Notes: generated by a model from the letters alone, not told the origin. Shown: positions 8,164 through 16,704, counted from the stretch's first letter. The stretch: 34,866 nucleotides of DNA from Methylobacterium sp. WSM2598 (GCF_000379105.1 NZ_KB900609.1:1086240-1121105); one strand, 5' to 3'. Numbers and translations: made by a program.

Positions 8164-9164
8164 GCGGCGCCCCCTCACTCGGCGCGCGGCTCGCCGCGCG
8201 GACCGGCGGGGGCGGGCGGCTTCGCCCGTCGCGGTCCGGCCTCGCGGCGCTCGCCCTGCTCGCCGCCTTCGCGCTCGTCCCGCCCGCCGCGCAGGCGCTC
8301 GGCCTGCCCTTCCTGACCGCGACGGCGACCCGCATGCTGATCTTCGGGCTCGCCGCCCTCTCCCTCGACCTCGTGCTCGGCCTGGGCGGCCTCGTCTCGT
8401 TCGGGCACGCGGCCTTCCTGGGCATCGGCGCCACCGCGCTCGGCATCCTCGACGCGCACGGCCTGCGCGACCTCGCCGTCCAGGTGCCGGCCGCGGTCGC
8501 GTCCTGCGGGCTCTTCGCCCTCGTCACCGGGGCGATCGCGCTGCGCACGCGCGGCGTCTACTTCATCATGATCACGCTCGCCTTCGGGCAGATGGCGTAT
8601 TTCCTGGCGGTCTCGCTCGCGGCCTATGGCGGGGACGACGGCATGGCCCTGTCGCGGCGCTCGACCCTGTTCGGCCGCCCGCTCCTCGACGGGGACGAGG
8701 CCCTGTTCTACGCCGCCCTCGCGGTCATGGCCGGCGCCCTCCTCGGCCTGCGGCGGGTGGCGGGCTCGCGCTTCGGCCGGGTGCTGCGCGGCACGCGCGA
8801 CAACCCGACCCGCATGGAGGCGATCGGCTTCCCGGCCTTCCCCTACCGGCTCACCGCCTACGGCCTGGCGGGGGCGCTGGCGGGCCTCGCCGGCGTGCTG
8901 CTCGCCAACCAGGCCGAGTTCGTCTCGCCCGCCTACATGAGCTGGCAGCGCTCGGGCGAACTCATCGTCATGGTGGTGCTCGGCGGCCGGGGCACCCTGG
9001 TCGGGCCGGTGGTCGGGGCGGCGGCGCTGATCGCGCTGGAGGAGGTGCTGGCGCGGCATTCCGAGCATTGGCGGCTCGGCCTCGGCCTGATCCTGGTCGC
9101 GAGCGTGCTCCTCGGCCGCGGCGGCCTCGCGGGCCTCGTTCCCGGCCGGGGAGGCCGGCCGTGA
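8160..9164 (+). CDS. livM: Branched-chain-type ABC transporter permease (LivM)
   Basis: 334 residues with a short polar N-terminus and about eight to ten membrane segments. Family marks are LILGLAALSLDLVLG-like sequence (LIFGLAALSLDLVLGLGG), VSFGHAAFLGIGA, RTRGVYFIMITLAFGQM and GGRGTLVGPVVGAAAL near the C-terminus. It pairs with LivH in the membrane. The start overlaps the livH stop (ATGA) and its own stop overlaps the GTG of the next gene (GTGA), as expected for a single polycistronic mRNA. Substrate unknown. Confidence 0.93.
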   Translation: MSGAPSLGARLAARTGGGGRLRPSRSGLAALALLAAFALVPPAAQALGLPFLTATATRMLIFGLAALSLDLVLGLGGLVSFGHAAFLGIGATALGILDAHGLRDLAVQVPAAVASCGLFALVTGAIALRTRGVYFIMITLAFGQMAYFLAVSLAAYGGDDGMALSRRSTLFGRPLLDGDEALFYAALAVMAGALLGLRRVAGSRFGRVLRGTRDNPTRMEAIGFPAFPYRLTAYGLAGALAGLAGVLLANQAEFVSPAYMSWQRSGELIVMVVLGGRGTLVGPVVGAAALIALEEVLARHSEHWRLGLGLILVASVLLGRGGLAGLVPGRGGRP

Positions 9165-9910
9165 GCCCGCTCCTGCGCGTCCGCCACCTGCGCAAGTCCT
9201 ACGGGGCGCTGCGCGTCACCGACGACGTCTGCCTCGACGTGGCGGCGGGCGAGATCCACGCCATCATCGGGCCGAACGGCGCCGGCAAGACGACCCTGAT
9301 CCACCAGCTCTCCGGGCGCCTGCGCAGCGACGGCGGCACGGTGCTCTTCGCCGGGGAGGACGTCACGCGCCTCCCGATGGTCGGCCGCGTGCGCCGCGGC
9401 CTCGCGCGCTCGTTCCAGATCACCTCGCTGCTCGACGGCTTCACGGTGCTGGAGAACGCCGCCCTCGCCGTGCAGGCGCGGGCCGGGTCGAGCTTCCGCT
9501 TCTTCGGCGCGGCGGGCCGCGAGGCGGCGCTCAACCAGGAGGCGGCGGCGGCCCTCGCCCGGGTCGGCCTCGCCGACCGGGCCGCGCGGCGGGCCGGGAG
9601 CCTGTCGCACGGCGAGAAGCGCCAGCTCGAGATCGCGGTGGCGCTCGCCACCGGGGCGCGCCTCCTCCTCCTCGACGAGCCGCTCGCCGGCACCGGCGCG
9701 GAGGAATCCGCCGCCCTGGTGCGGCTCCTGCGCGACCTGCGCGCGACGCACACGATCGTGCTGATCGAGCACGACATGGAGGCGGTCTTCGCCCTCGCCG
9801 ACCGGATCAGCGTGCTGGTCGACGGCCGCGTGGTGGCGAGCGGCGCCCCCGCGGCGGTGCGGGCCGACCCGCTCGTGCGCGCGGCCTATCTGGGCGAGGA
9901 GGCGGCCTGA
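9161..9910 (+). CDS. livG: ABC transporter ATP-binding protein (LivG)
   Basis: 249 residues from a GTG start that overlaps the livM stop. Walker A is GPNGAGKTT, the signature is LSHGEKRQLEIA (a variant of LSGGQ with His, common in LivG), Walker B is LLLLDEPLAGTG and the switch His follows in VLIEHDME. It drives import together with LivF. The longer open frame upstream is inside livM and was rejected. Its stop overlaps the livF ATG by one base (TGATG). Confidence 0.93.
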   Translation: MSPLLRVRHLRKSYGALRVTDDVCLDVAAGEIHAIIGPNGAGKTTLIHQLSGRLRSDGGTVLFAGEDVTRLPMVGRVRRGLARSFQITSLLDGFTVLENAALAVQARAGSSFRFFGAAGREAALNQEAAAALARVGLADRAARRAGSLSHGEKRQLEIAVALATGARLLLLDEPLAGTGAEESAALVRLLRDLRATHTIVLIEHDMEAVFALADRISVLVDGRVVASGAPAAVRADPLVRAAYLGEEAA

Positions 9911-10611
9911 TGCTGCGCGTCGAGGGGCTGGAGAGCGCCTACGGCGAATCCCGCGTGCTGTTCGGCATCGACCTCGCGGTCGGGCCCGGCGAGGCCGTGA
10001 CGCTGCTCGGCCGCAACGGCATGGGCAAGACCACGATCGTCCGCTCGCTCTTCGGGCTGCTGACGCCGCGGGCGGGCCGGGTGCTGATCGACGGCGAGGA
10101 CATGGCCGGGCGCCCGTCCCACCTCATCGCCCGGCGCGGCCTCGGGCTGGTCCCGGAGGGCCGGCAGGTCTTCCCGACCCTCTCGGTGGAGGAGAACCTC
10201 GTCGCCACCCACCGCAGGCCGGCGCGGGGCCCCGCCCCGTGGACGCTGGCGACGGTCTACCGGCTGTTTCCGCGCCTGAAGGAGCGGCGGCACCACGGCG
10301 GCAACGATCTCTCGGGGGGCGAGCAGCAGATGCTGGCGATCGGCCGCGCCCTGATGACGAATCCGCGCCTCGTGGTGCTCGACGAGGCGACCGAGGGGCT
10401 GGCGCCCCTGATCCGCGAGGAGATCTGGGCCTGCCTGCGGGCGATCCGGGACGAGGGCGCGGCGATCCTGGTGATCGACAAGAACGTCGAGGCGCTCACC
10501 CGCCTCGCCGACCGCCACGTGGTGATCGAGAAGGGCCGCGTCGCCTGGACCGGCACCAGCGCGGCGCTGGCGCGCAGCCCCGAGGTGAAGGACCGCTTCC
10601 TGCACGTGTGA
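9910..10611 (+). CDS. livF: ABC transporter ATP-binding protein (LivF)
   Basis: 233 residues. Walker A is GRNGMGKTT, the signature LSGGEQQMLAIGRAL, Walker B VVLDEATEGLAP, and the switch segment reads ILVIDKNVEAL, where the usual His is replaced by Lys or Asn as often seen in LivF proteins. It forms the ATPase heterodimer with LivG. It is the last transporter gene; a 141-base gap separates it from the cupin gene, so the oxidation genes may have a promoter of their own. Confidence 0.92.
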   Translation: MLRVEGLESAYGESRVLFGIDLAVGPGEAVTLLGRNGMGKTTIVRSLFGLLTPRAGRVLIDGEDMAGRPSHLIARRGLGLVPEGRQVFPTLSVEENLVATHRRPARGPAPWTLATVYRLFPRLKERRHHGGNDLSGGEQQMLAIGRALMTNPRLVVLDEATEGLAPLIREEIWACLRAIRDEGAAILVIDKNVEALTRLADRHVVIEKGRVAWTGTSAALARSPEVKDRFLHV

Positions 10612-10752
10612 GCCGCCGGACATGTGATCAGCCCGCCGCGGCCGCTTGACGGCGGCCACCCGGTCGCGGTGGGGTTGCGGCGGCCCCGCGATCCGGGGGC
10701 CGCGGCGTCCGGGCGCGCGGCGGGACCGGCGGACGGACAGGGAGGACGAATC

Positions 10753-11211
10753 ATGACGGCCATGACCGCAGGCGTGACCCGGGCCGGCGAGGGCATCGAG
10801 GGAATCCGCTGGAACATCCTCGGCCAGACCTACGTGCCCAAGCAGCTCTCGGAGGCCTCCTTCGGCTGGCACGCGACGCTGCCCCCCGGCACCTTCGTGC
10901 CGCCGCACATCCACCCGACCCAGGACGAGTTCGTCTACATGCTGCAGGGCCGGCTCAGCCTGGAGCTGAACGGCGAGCCCGGCCTCGCCGAGCCCGGCGA
11001 CACGATCCGCCTGCCTCGCGGCGTCCCGCACGGCCTGTTCAACCGCGGCGACGCGGACGTGAAGTGCCTGTTCTGGGTCGCGCCGTCGCGCCGCCTCTAC
11101 GACCTGTTCTGGGCCCTGCACAATCTCGGGCCGAACGCCGCCCCGGCCGACCTCGCGGCGATCTCCGCCCAGCACGAGGTCGATTTCCTGCCCCCGCCCG
11201 AGGCGGAGTGA
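10753..11211 (+). CDS. Cupin-domain protein
   Basis: 152 residues, a single beta-barrel cupin. Motif 1 is seen as PPHIHPTQDEFVYMLQGRL (two His and a Glu as metal ligands) and motif 2 as PGDTIRLPRGVPHGLFN (third His). A C-terminal tail follows with FWVAPSRRLYDLFWAL. Such proteins are dioxygenases, isomerases or ligand sensors; this one cannot be assigned. The ATG at 10753 follows a GGAGG site. It lies 4 bases before the flavin monooxygenase gene, so the two are almost surely co-translated and may act on the same compound. Confidence 0.87.
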   Translation: MTAMTAGVTRAGEGIEGIRWNILGQTYVPKQLSEASFGWHATLPPGTFVPPHIHPTQDEFVYMLQGRLSLELNGEPGLAEPGDTIRLPRGVPHGLFNRGDADVKCLFWVAPSRRLYDLFWALHNLGPNAAPADLAAISAQHEVDFLPPPEAE

Positions 11212-11215
11212 GGCC

Positions 11216-12466
11216 ATGCGCGTCGTCATCGTCGGCGCCAGGATCGGCGGGCTCGCCACCGCCCTGATGCTGCACCGGCGCGGCATCCGGGCCGAGATCT
11301 ACGAGCAGGCCGCGCAGGTGCGCGAGGTCGGGGTCGGCATCAACACCCTGCCGCACGCGATCCGCGAACTCGCCGATCTCGGCCTGCTCGCCGCCCTCGA
11401 CCGGGTGGCGATCCGCACCCGCGAATTGCGCTACTACAACCGCCAGGGCCAGGAGGTCTGGCGCGAGCTGCGCGGCACCCATGCGGGGCATCCGGTGCCG
11501 CAATTCTCGATCCATCGCGGGCGCCTCCAGGGCGTGCTGGACGCGGCCGTGCGGGAGCGCCTGGGCGGGGAGGCCGTGCGCACCGGCCTCGCGCTGTCCG
11601 GCTTCCTGGAGGACGAGGGCGGGGTCACGGCGCATTTCACCGACGCGGTGCGGGGCGGGGCCGGGCGCACGGTGCGGGCCGACGTGCTGATCGCGGCGGA
11701 CGGGATCCACTCGGTCGCCCGCCGCCGCTTCTACCCGGACGAGGGGCCGCCCTGCTGGAACGGCGTGCTGATGTGGCGGGGCGCCGCGCCCTGGGCCCCC
11801 TGGGGCGACGGGCGCACCATGGCGATCGGCGGCGGCATGGGCGGCAAGTGCGTGCTCTACCCGATCGCCGAGGCCGAGGACGGGCGCCAGCTGATGAACT
11901 GGGTCGTGCTCGCCAAGGTGGCGGACGGGCGCGTCTCGCCGCCCCCGAAGGAGAGCTGGTCGCGCCCGGCCCAGCGCGCGACGGTGCTGCCCTTCGCGCG
12001 CCGCTTCACGCTCCCGGATTTTGATTTTTCCGGGCTGGTCGAGGCCACGCCCCAGGCCTTCGAGTACCCGATGTGCGACCGCGACCCGCTGCCGCGCTGG
12101 ACGCACGGGCGGGTCACCCTGCTCGGGGACGCGGCCCATCCGATGTACCCGGTCGGCTCGAACGGCGCCTCGCAGGCCATCCTGGACGCGCGGGCGCTCG
12201 CCGACGCGCTCGCCCGGGCCGAGCACCCGGCCCAGGCGCTCCTGGCCTACGAGGCCGAGCGCCGGCCGAAGACGGCCGAGATCGTGCTCCTCAACCGCAA
12301 GGGCGGCCCCGAGCGGGTGATCGACGAGGTGGAGAAGCGCGCCCCGGCGGGCTTCTCGGCGATCGACGCGGTGATGAGCCACGCCGAGCGCCAGGCGATC
12401 GTCAGCGGCTACGCGGGCAAGGCCGGCTTCGCCGCCGCGTCCGCCCTGCGGGTGGCGGCGGAGTAG
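11216..12466 (+). CDS. FAD-dependent aromatic-hydroxylase-like monooxygenase with altered GxGxxG motif
   Basis: 416 residues of the p-hydroxybenzoate/salicylate hydroxylase family (group A flavin monooxygenases). Visible are the N-terminal Rossmann strand MRVVIVGARIGG, the DG motif VLIAADGIHSVARR around residue 160 and the GD motif VTLLGDAAHPMYPVGSNGASQAI near residue 305. The dinucleotide motif reads G7-A-R-I-G-G12 where family members have GAGIGG: the middle Gly is Arg9, one GGG-to-AGG change. This could weaken FAD binding. Expected reaction: NAD(P)H- and O2-dependent ring hydroxylation. It follows the cupin and the ABC importer. The ATG at 11216 is preceded by a short GGCGGAGTGAGG stretch. 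Confidence 0.88.
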   Translation: MRVVIVGARIGGLATALMLHRRGIRAEIYEQAAQVREVGVGINTLPHAIRELADLGLLAALDRVAIRTRELRYYNRQGQEVWRELRGTHAGHPVPQFSIHRGRLQGVLDAAVRERLGGEAVRTGLALSGFLEDEGGVTAHFTDAVRGGAGRTVRADVLIAADGIHSVARRRFYPDEGPPCWNGVLMWRGAAPWAPWGDGRTMAIGGGMGGKCVLYPIAEAEDGRQLMNWVVLAKVADGRVSPPPKESWSRPAQRATVLPFARRFTLPDFDFSGLVEATPQAFEYPMCDRDPLPRWTHGRVTLLGDAAHPMYPVGSNGASQAILDARALADALARAEHPAQALLAYEAERRPKTAEIVLLNRKGGPERVIDEVEKRAPAGFSAIDAVMSHAERQAIVSGYAGKAGFAAASALRVAAE

Positions 12467-12728
12467 GACGGCGGCCCGGTCCTGGGTGGCGACGGCCCGC
12501 CCGACGGGACGGCGCGGCGCTCATCCTCGCACTCGCCGGAGGGACGCGCCCCGCTGCCCCGGATCTCCCCCGCCCCGCTGGTTCAATCGCGCGGGCCGGA
12601 GACGGGTCCGGCAGGCGGGGAGCGCGAGGACGCAAACCGGCCGGCTCGCCGCCCTCGCCTCATACGCCATCCGGTCGATTGCGTCGCCATGCGGGTGTCG
12701 GCTTCGCTCAGGCGCCGCGCGGGCGCGT
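12467..12728. other. Gene-free stretch between convergent operons
   Basis: No protein-like reading frame on either strand; open frames here are Arg/Pro-rich. Apart from the strong hairpin that borders it on the right, no promoter or RNA gene was recognised. Confidence 0.45.
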
Positions 12729-12765
12729 GATCCGGGACCCGCTTCGATCGAGCGGATCCCGGATC
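12729..12765. repeat. Long near-perfect palindrome/hairpin, possible terminator or REP-like element
   Basis: gatccggga (12729-12737) pairs with tcccggatc (12757-12765); inside, ccgct (12739-12743) pairs with agcgg (12751-12755) around loop tcgatcg, with one c/a mismatch. The 15-bp stem overlaps the stop codon of the DadA-like gene and lies downstream of the monooxygenase operon, so it may terminate both. The GATC-rich form also resembles dispersed intergenic palindromes. Confidence 0.6.
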
Positions 12766-14035
12766 AGGCCCCCGGCCAGCGGCGGAAGCGCCGCGCCGCG
12801 TAGGGGCCGATGTCGAGCGGGGGCGCCGCGCCGCGGGCGAGGGCGCCGGCGGCCCGGCCGGTGATCGGCCCGGCGGCCAGCCCGACATGGCCGTGCCCGA
12901 AGGCGTGCACGATGTCGGGCGTGGAAGAGGCGGGGCCGATCACCGGCAGGCCGTCGGGAGTGGAGGGGCGATGCCCCATCCAGCGCGCGCTCTCCTCCGG
13001 CGTGGCGCGCAGGTCCGGATAGGCGGCGTTCGCGTGGCGCAGCAGGATCGCGGCCCGGCGCCAGTCCGGCGCCGCCTCGACGCGGGCGAGCTCCACCTGT
13101 CCGGCGAGGCGCAGGCCCTGCATCGTCAAGGTGTTCGCCATCCGGCCGTCGCTCGGCATGATCGGGATGCGCGGGGCCGCGCGCGGCGCGGGCACCACCA
13201 CGTGGTAGCCGCGCTCGCTCGCGAGCGGCACCCGGTCGCCGGCGAGGCGCGCGAGGCGCCCCGCCCCGATCCCCGCGGCGATCACCGCCCGATCGCAGGG
13301 GATCTCGCCCGCCTCGGTCATCACGGCCCGCAGGCGGCCCGCCGCGACGCGGAAATCCCGCGCCGCGATCCGGGCGAGGACGGCGCCCCGCGCGACCGCC
13401 TCGGCGACCAGGGCCGCGACGTAGCCGCCCGGATCGACGCAGTGGGCGCCCTCCTCGATCAGGACGCCGAAGCCGTAGCGCCCGGACAGGCAGGGCACGC
13501 GCCGGGACAGGTCCTCGGGGCCGAGTTCGACCCAGGACAGGCCGTTGTCGCGGCGCAGCCGCCAGGCCAGGGCCTCCGCCGCGAAGGCGGCGCGGTCCGG
13601 ATAGGCGTAGAGCAGCCCCTCGCGCCGGATCAGGTCGGGCCGGCCGATCCCGGCGGCCAGGGCCGCGTGGCGGGAGGGCGCGTCCGCCAGGAGCGGCGCC
13701 AGGGCCCGCGCCGTCCGCTCCACCGCCGCCACGCTCCGCCCGGCGAGGAGGAAGCGCGCCAGCCAGGGCGCGAGACGGGGCAGGTCGGCCCAGCGGATCG
13801 TCAGCGGGCCGGCCGGGTCGAGGAGGTAGCCCGGCACCCTGCGCCAGGTCCCCGGCAGCGCCATCGGCACGATCGAGCCGGGGCTGATCCAGGCGCCGTT
13901 GCCGTAGCTCGCCGCCTGCGCGCCGCCGGGCTCGCCCGGCTCGATCAGCGTGACCCGGCAGCCGGCGCGCACGAGGTCGAGGGCGGTCGCCGCACCCACG
14001 ATGCCGGCGCCGATGACTGCGACGTGGAGGGCCAT
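12764..14035 (-). CDS. DadA-like FAD-dependent amino acid oxidoreductase
   Basis: 423 residues of the DAO (D-amino acid oxidase/dehydrogenase) fold. The dinucleotide motif VAVIGAGIVGAATALDL is at the N-terminus; RWMGHRPSTPDGLPVIG and AFGHGHVGLAAGPITGR near the C-terminus are typical of D-amino acid dehydrogenase small-subunit/DadA relatives. Such enzymes oxidise D-amino acids or N-methyl/cyclic amino acids and pass electrons to the quinone pool. It is the last gene of the minus-strand importer operon, 7 bases after the enolase-superfamily gene, so it probably oxidises what that enzyme or the importer delivers. The ATG at 14035 precedes the Rossmann strand directly. Substrate unknown. Confidence 0.88.
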   Translation of the reverse strand: MALHVAVIGAGIVGAATALDLVRAGCRVTLIEPGEPGGAQAASYGNGAWISPGSIVPMALPGTWRRVPGYLLDPAGPLTIRWADLPRLAPWLARFLLAGRSVAAVERTARALAPLLADAPSRHAALAAGIGRPDLIRREGLLYAYPDRAAFAAEALAWRLRRDNGLSWVELGPEDLSRRVPCLSGRYGFGVLIEEGAHCVDPGGYVAALVAEAVARGAVLARIAARDFRVAAGRLRAVMTEAGEIPCDRAVIAAGIGAGRLARLAGDRVPLASERGYHVVVPAPRAAPRIPIMPSDGRMANTLTMQGLRLAGQVELARVEAAPDWRRAAILLRHANAAYPDLRATPEESARWMGHRPSTPDGLPVIGPASSTPDIVHAFGHGHVGLAAGPITGRAAGALARGAAPPLDIGPYAARRFRRWPGA

Positions 14036-14042
14036 CGCGCGC

Positions 14043-15170
14043 TCAGGCCTGCGCGCGCACGCGGGCATTCGCCCGCACCGCGTGCTCCGACACGGTGATG
14101 CCGAGGCCCGGGCCGTCCGGCACGACGACCTCGCCGCCGCGATTCTCCACCCGCGTCTCCAGCACGTCCTCGATGAGGACGTGGTGGGGCATGTAGAACT
14201 CGCATCCGGGCGAGACGCCCGGGGTCGCGGCGATGAACTGGGTCCCGGCCGCGAGCGCGACGCCGCCCTCCCACAGCGTGCCGCCGTAGCCGGGCAGGCC
14301 TGCCGCGTCGGCGAGCGCCATCAGCCCCTGCGCCTTGAGCAGGCCGCCGGTCTTCATCAGCTTGACCGAGATCGCGTCCGCCGCGCCGAGCCGCACGATC
14401 TCCGCGAGGTCGCTCGCGTCGAAGCAGCTCTCGTCGGCCAGGATCGGGGTGTCGAGGGCCGCCGCCAGGGAGGTCATCGCGGCGAGGTGGCCGCGGGCGA
14501 CCGGCTGCTCGATGAAGGTCGGCGCCAGCGTCTCGACGTCGCGCAGCAGCCGGATCGCCCCGAAGGGCGCGAGGGCCTGGTTGTCATCGACGCGCAGGTC
14601 GAGGGCGGCGCCGAACTCGGCCCGGATCGCCTCCAGCCGCGCCATCTTCCGGCGGTGCTCCCGCACGCCGGTCTTGACCTTGACGATGCGCGCGCCGGCC
14701 GGGACCATGGCCCGCATCCGGTCGAGATCGGCGGCGAAGTCGGGATCGGCGATGGAGAAGGAGAGCGGGATCGTGTCGCGGACGCGGCCCCCGAGCAGGT
14801 CCGCCACCGAGAGCCCGGATTGGCGGCCGAGGATGTCGAACAGGGCCGTCTCGACCGCGAGCTTGGCCTCGGCATGGCCGACCAGGGCCCGGTCCATCGC
14901 CGCGCCGAGGGCCCGGATGCGCCGCACGGGGGCGCCGAGCACCAGCGGGCGCAGGTAGCGGTCGAGGGCCGCGAAGGCGGCCTCGGGCGTGCCGGTGAAG
15001 ACCGCCCAGGGCGCCGCCTCACCCCAGCCGACCACGCCGTCGCTGGCGGTGAGGTCGAGGAGGACGCGCGTGACCGCGCCCTCGACGGTCCCGACGCCCT
15101 GCAGCCGGGCCATGCGGATCGGGCTCTCGATCGGGAACAGCCGCATGCGGTCGATCACGGGCGCGCTCAC
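14043..15170 (-). CDS. Enolase-superfamily enzyme, muconate cycloisomerase/dipeptide epimerase subgroup
   Basis: 375 residues with an N-terminal capping domain and a C-terminal barrel. The muconate-lactonizing subgroup residues are visible: KVK at 164-166 (general base), metal ligands Asp195 or 196 in RVDDNQ, Glu221 in FIEQP and Asp246/Glu247 in LADES, Lys270 in SVKLMK, and Glu301 in LWEGG. Family chemistry is proton abstraction alpha to a carboxylate (cycloisomerisation, racemisation, epimerisation or o-succinylbenzoate synthesis). In an operon with an amino-acid-type importer and a DadA-like oxidase, an amino acid or N-acyl amino acid racemase/epimerase role is as plausible as muconate chemistry. 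It starts with GTG overlapping the previous stop (GTGA). Confidence 0.85.
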   Translation of the reverse strand: MSAPVIDRMRLFPIESPIRMARLQGVGTVEGAVTRVLLDLTASDGVVGWGEAAPWAVFTGTPEAAFAALDRYLRPLVLGAPVRRIRALGAAMDRALVGHAEAKLAVETALFDILGRQSGLSVADLLGGRVRDTIPLSFSIADPDFAADLDRMRAMVPAGARIVKVKTGVREHRRKMARLEAIRAEFGAALDLRVDDNQALAPFGAIRLLRDVETLAPTFIEQPVARGHLAAMTSLAAALDTPILADESCFDASDLAEIVRLGAADAISVKLMKTGGLLKAQGLMALADAAGLPGYGGTLWEGGVALAAGTQFIAATPGVSPGCEFYMPHHVLIEDVLETRVENRGGEVVVPDGPGLGITVSEHAVRANARVRAQA

Positions 15171-15916
15171 GCCAAGCCTCCGTCGACGTGCCAGACCTGC
15201 CCGGTGACGTAGGAGGCGGCCTCCGAGGCCAGGAAGGCGAGCACGGCCGCGACCTCGTCGGGCCGCCCGACGCGCCCGAGCGGCACGGCCGCGATGGTCC
15301 GCGCCCTCGCCTCCGCCCCGAGCTTGCCGGCGGCCGGGTCGTCCTTGGCGATCAGCCCGGGCGCGACCGCGTTCACGCAGATCCCCTCCGGGGCGAGTTC
15401 GAGGGCGAGCAGGCGCACCGCGGTCTCCAGCGCCGCCCGGCCGAGCGCCGTCGCCGCGAAGGGCGTGAGCCCGGGGCGGATCGCGTGGGCCACGAAGGAG
15501 GAGACGGCGACGGCCCGCGGCGCGGCGGCGGCGGCGAGGAGCGGCCGGCAGGCCGCCACGAGCCGCAGGAAGGCGTCCGCCTCGTCGCGCCCGGGCAGGG
15601 CGGGCGGAAGGTCGAGGACCCGCCCGCGCCGGGCGCTCCCGGCCACCGCGACCAGGGCGTCGAGGCGCCCGAACGCGTCCGCCGCCGCCCGGGCGAGGGA
15701 TGCGGCGGTCTCCGGCGCGGCGTCGTCGGCGATCCGCGTCGCGACGGCCGCCCCCGCGGCGCGGGCCGCCGCCGCGACGGCGGCGAGCCCCTCCGCATTC
15801 GCCCGGGTCGCGAGGAGCAGCCCGGCGCCGGGAGCGGCGAGGCGCAGGGCCGTCGCCCGGCCGATGCCGCTCGCGGCCCCGGTGACGAGGGTGGCGCGGG
15901 TCACCGCCGGCGTCAC
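15167..15916 (-). CDS. Short-chain dehydrogenase/reductase with degenerate active site
   Basis: 249 residues with a classical SDR frame: cofactor motif TGAASGIG (12-19), and C-terminal CVNAVAPGLI, GRVGRPDEVAAVLAFLASEAASYVTGQ and HVDGG. However, the catalytic YxxxK is F153-A-A-T-A157, the NNAG motif is AVAG, and the position of the structural Asn is Ala; only the active-site Ser (Ser139/140) remains. It is therefore probably not a normal dehydrogenase and may bind cofactor or partners only. The chain is Ala-rich. It starts with GTG overlapping the ATPase stop and overlaps the next gene by 4 bases, so it stays under operon translation. Confidence 0.87.
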   Translation of the reverse strand: MTPAVTRATLVTGAASGIGRATALRLAAPGAGLLLATRANAEGLAAVAAAARAAGAAVATRIADDAAPETAASLARAAADAFGRLDALVAVAGSARRGRVLDLPPALPGRDEADAFLRLVAACRPLLAAAAAPRAVAVSSFVAHAIRPGLTPFAATALGRAALETAVRLLALELAPEGICVNAVAPGLIAKDDPAAGKLGAEARARTIAAVPLGRVGRPDEVAAVLAFLASEAASYVTGQVWHVDGGLA

Positions 15917-16704
15917 GCGCCCGCCCCCGGGAAGGGCAGGCGCCCTCGGTGGAAATGGCCGAGGAAGCTCAGCGTGGCGGGATCCCGCGGCGCGTCGATG
16001 ACCTCGCGGGCGGGGCCCTCCTCGACCACGACGCCGTCGCGCAGGAAGACCACGCGGTCGGCCACCTCCCGCGCGAAGGCGATCTCGTGCGTGACCAGCA
16101 CCATCGTCATACCCTCCGCGGCGAGGTCCCGGATCACGCCCAGCACCTCGCCGACGCGTTCGGGATCGAGGGCGGAGGTGGCCTCGTCGAACAGCATCAC
16201 CTCGGGCTCCATGGCGAGCGCCCGGGCGATGGCGACGCGCTGCTTCTGGCCGCCCGACAGCGTGGCCGGATGCTGCGCGGCCCGCTCGGCGAGCCCGACC
16301 TTGCGCAGCTGCGCCATCGCCCGCGCCTCCGCCTCCGGCTTCGGCAGGCGCCGGACCGTGACGAGCGCCTCGGTCACGTTGCCGAGCACGGTCCGGTGCG
16401 GGAACAGGTTGAAGTGCTGGAAGACCATGCCGGTGCGGGCGCGGAACGCCGCCAGCGGCCTCGCGCCCGGCAGGGTCGCGCCGGGCCCGAAGGCGAAGCG
16501 CGTCTCGCCGACCCGGATCGTCCCGCCATCCGGCACCACCAGGAGGTTGATGCAGCGCAGGAGCGTCGACTTGCCCGAGCCGGAGGGGCCGATCAGGGCG
16601 ACGACCCCGCCGGCCGGGACTGCGAGGTCGACCCCCCTCAGCACCGGAACGGCTCCGAAGCTCTTGCGCAGCCCGGTGATCTCGATCTTGGGCGCGGCGG
16701 TCAC
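15913..16704 (-). CDS. Polar amino acid-type ABC transporter ATP-binding protein (GlnQ-like)
   Basis: 263 residues. Walker A GPSGSGKSTLLRCIN, Q-loop GMVFQHFNLFPH, signature LSGGQKQRVAIARAL, Walker B VMLFDEATSALDPE and switch VTHE are all intact and have the GlnQ/HisP family wording. It would power the adjacent permease. It starts with GTG overlapping the permease stop and is overlapped by the SDR gene. The C-terminal tail GHFHRGRLPFPGAGA is an ordinary family ending. Confidence 0.92.
   Translation of the reverse strand: MTAAPKIEITGLRKSFGAVPVLRGVDLAVPAGGVVALIGPSGSGKSTLLRCINLLVVPDGGTIRVGETRFAFGPGATLPGARPLAAFRARTGMVFQHFNLFPHRTVLGNVTEALVTVRRLPKPEAEARAMAQLRKVGLAERAAQHPATLSGGQKQRVAIARALAMEPEVMLFDEATSALDPERVGEVLGVIRDLAAEGMTMVLVTHEIAFAREVADRVVFLRDGVVVEEGPAREVIDAPRDPATLSFLGHFHRGRLPFPGAGA

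Noticed and set aside
12467..12864. Plus-strand frames continuing after the monooxygenase (for example 12486-12803)
   Set aside because: Arg/Pro/Ala-rich, no start with a ribosome binding site, and they run into the convergent DadA-like gene.
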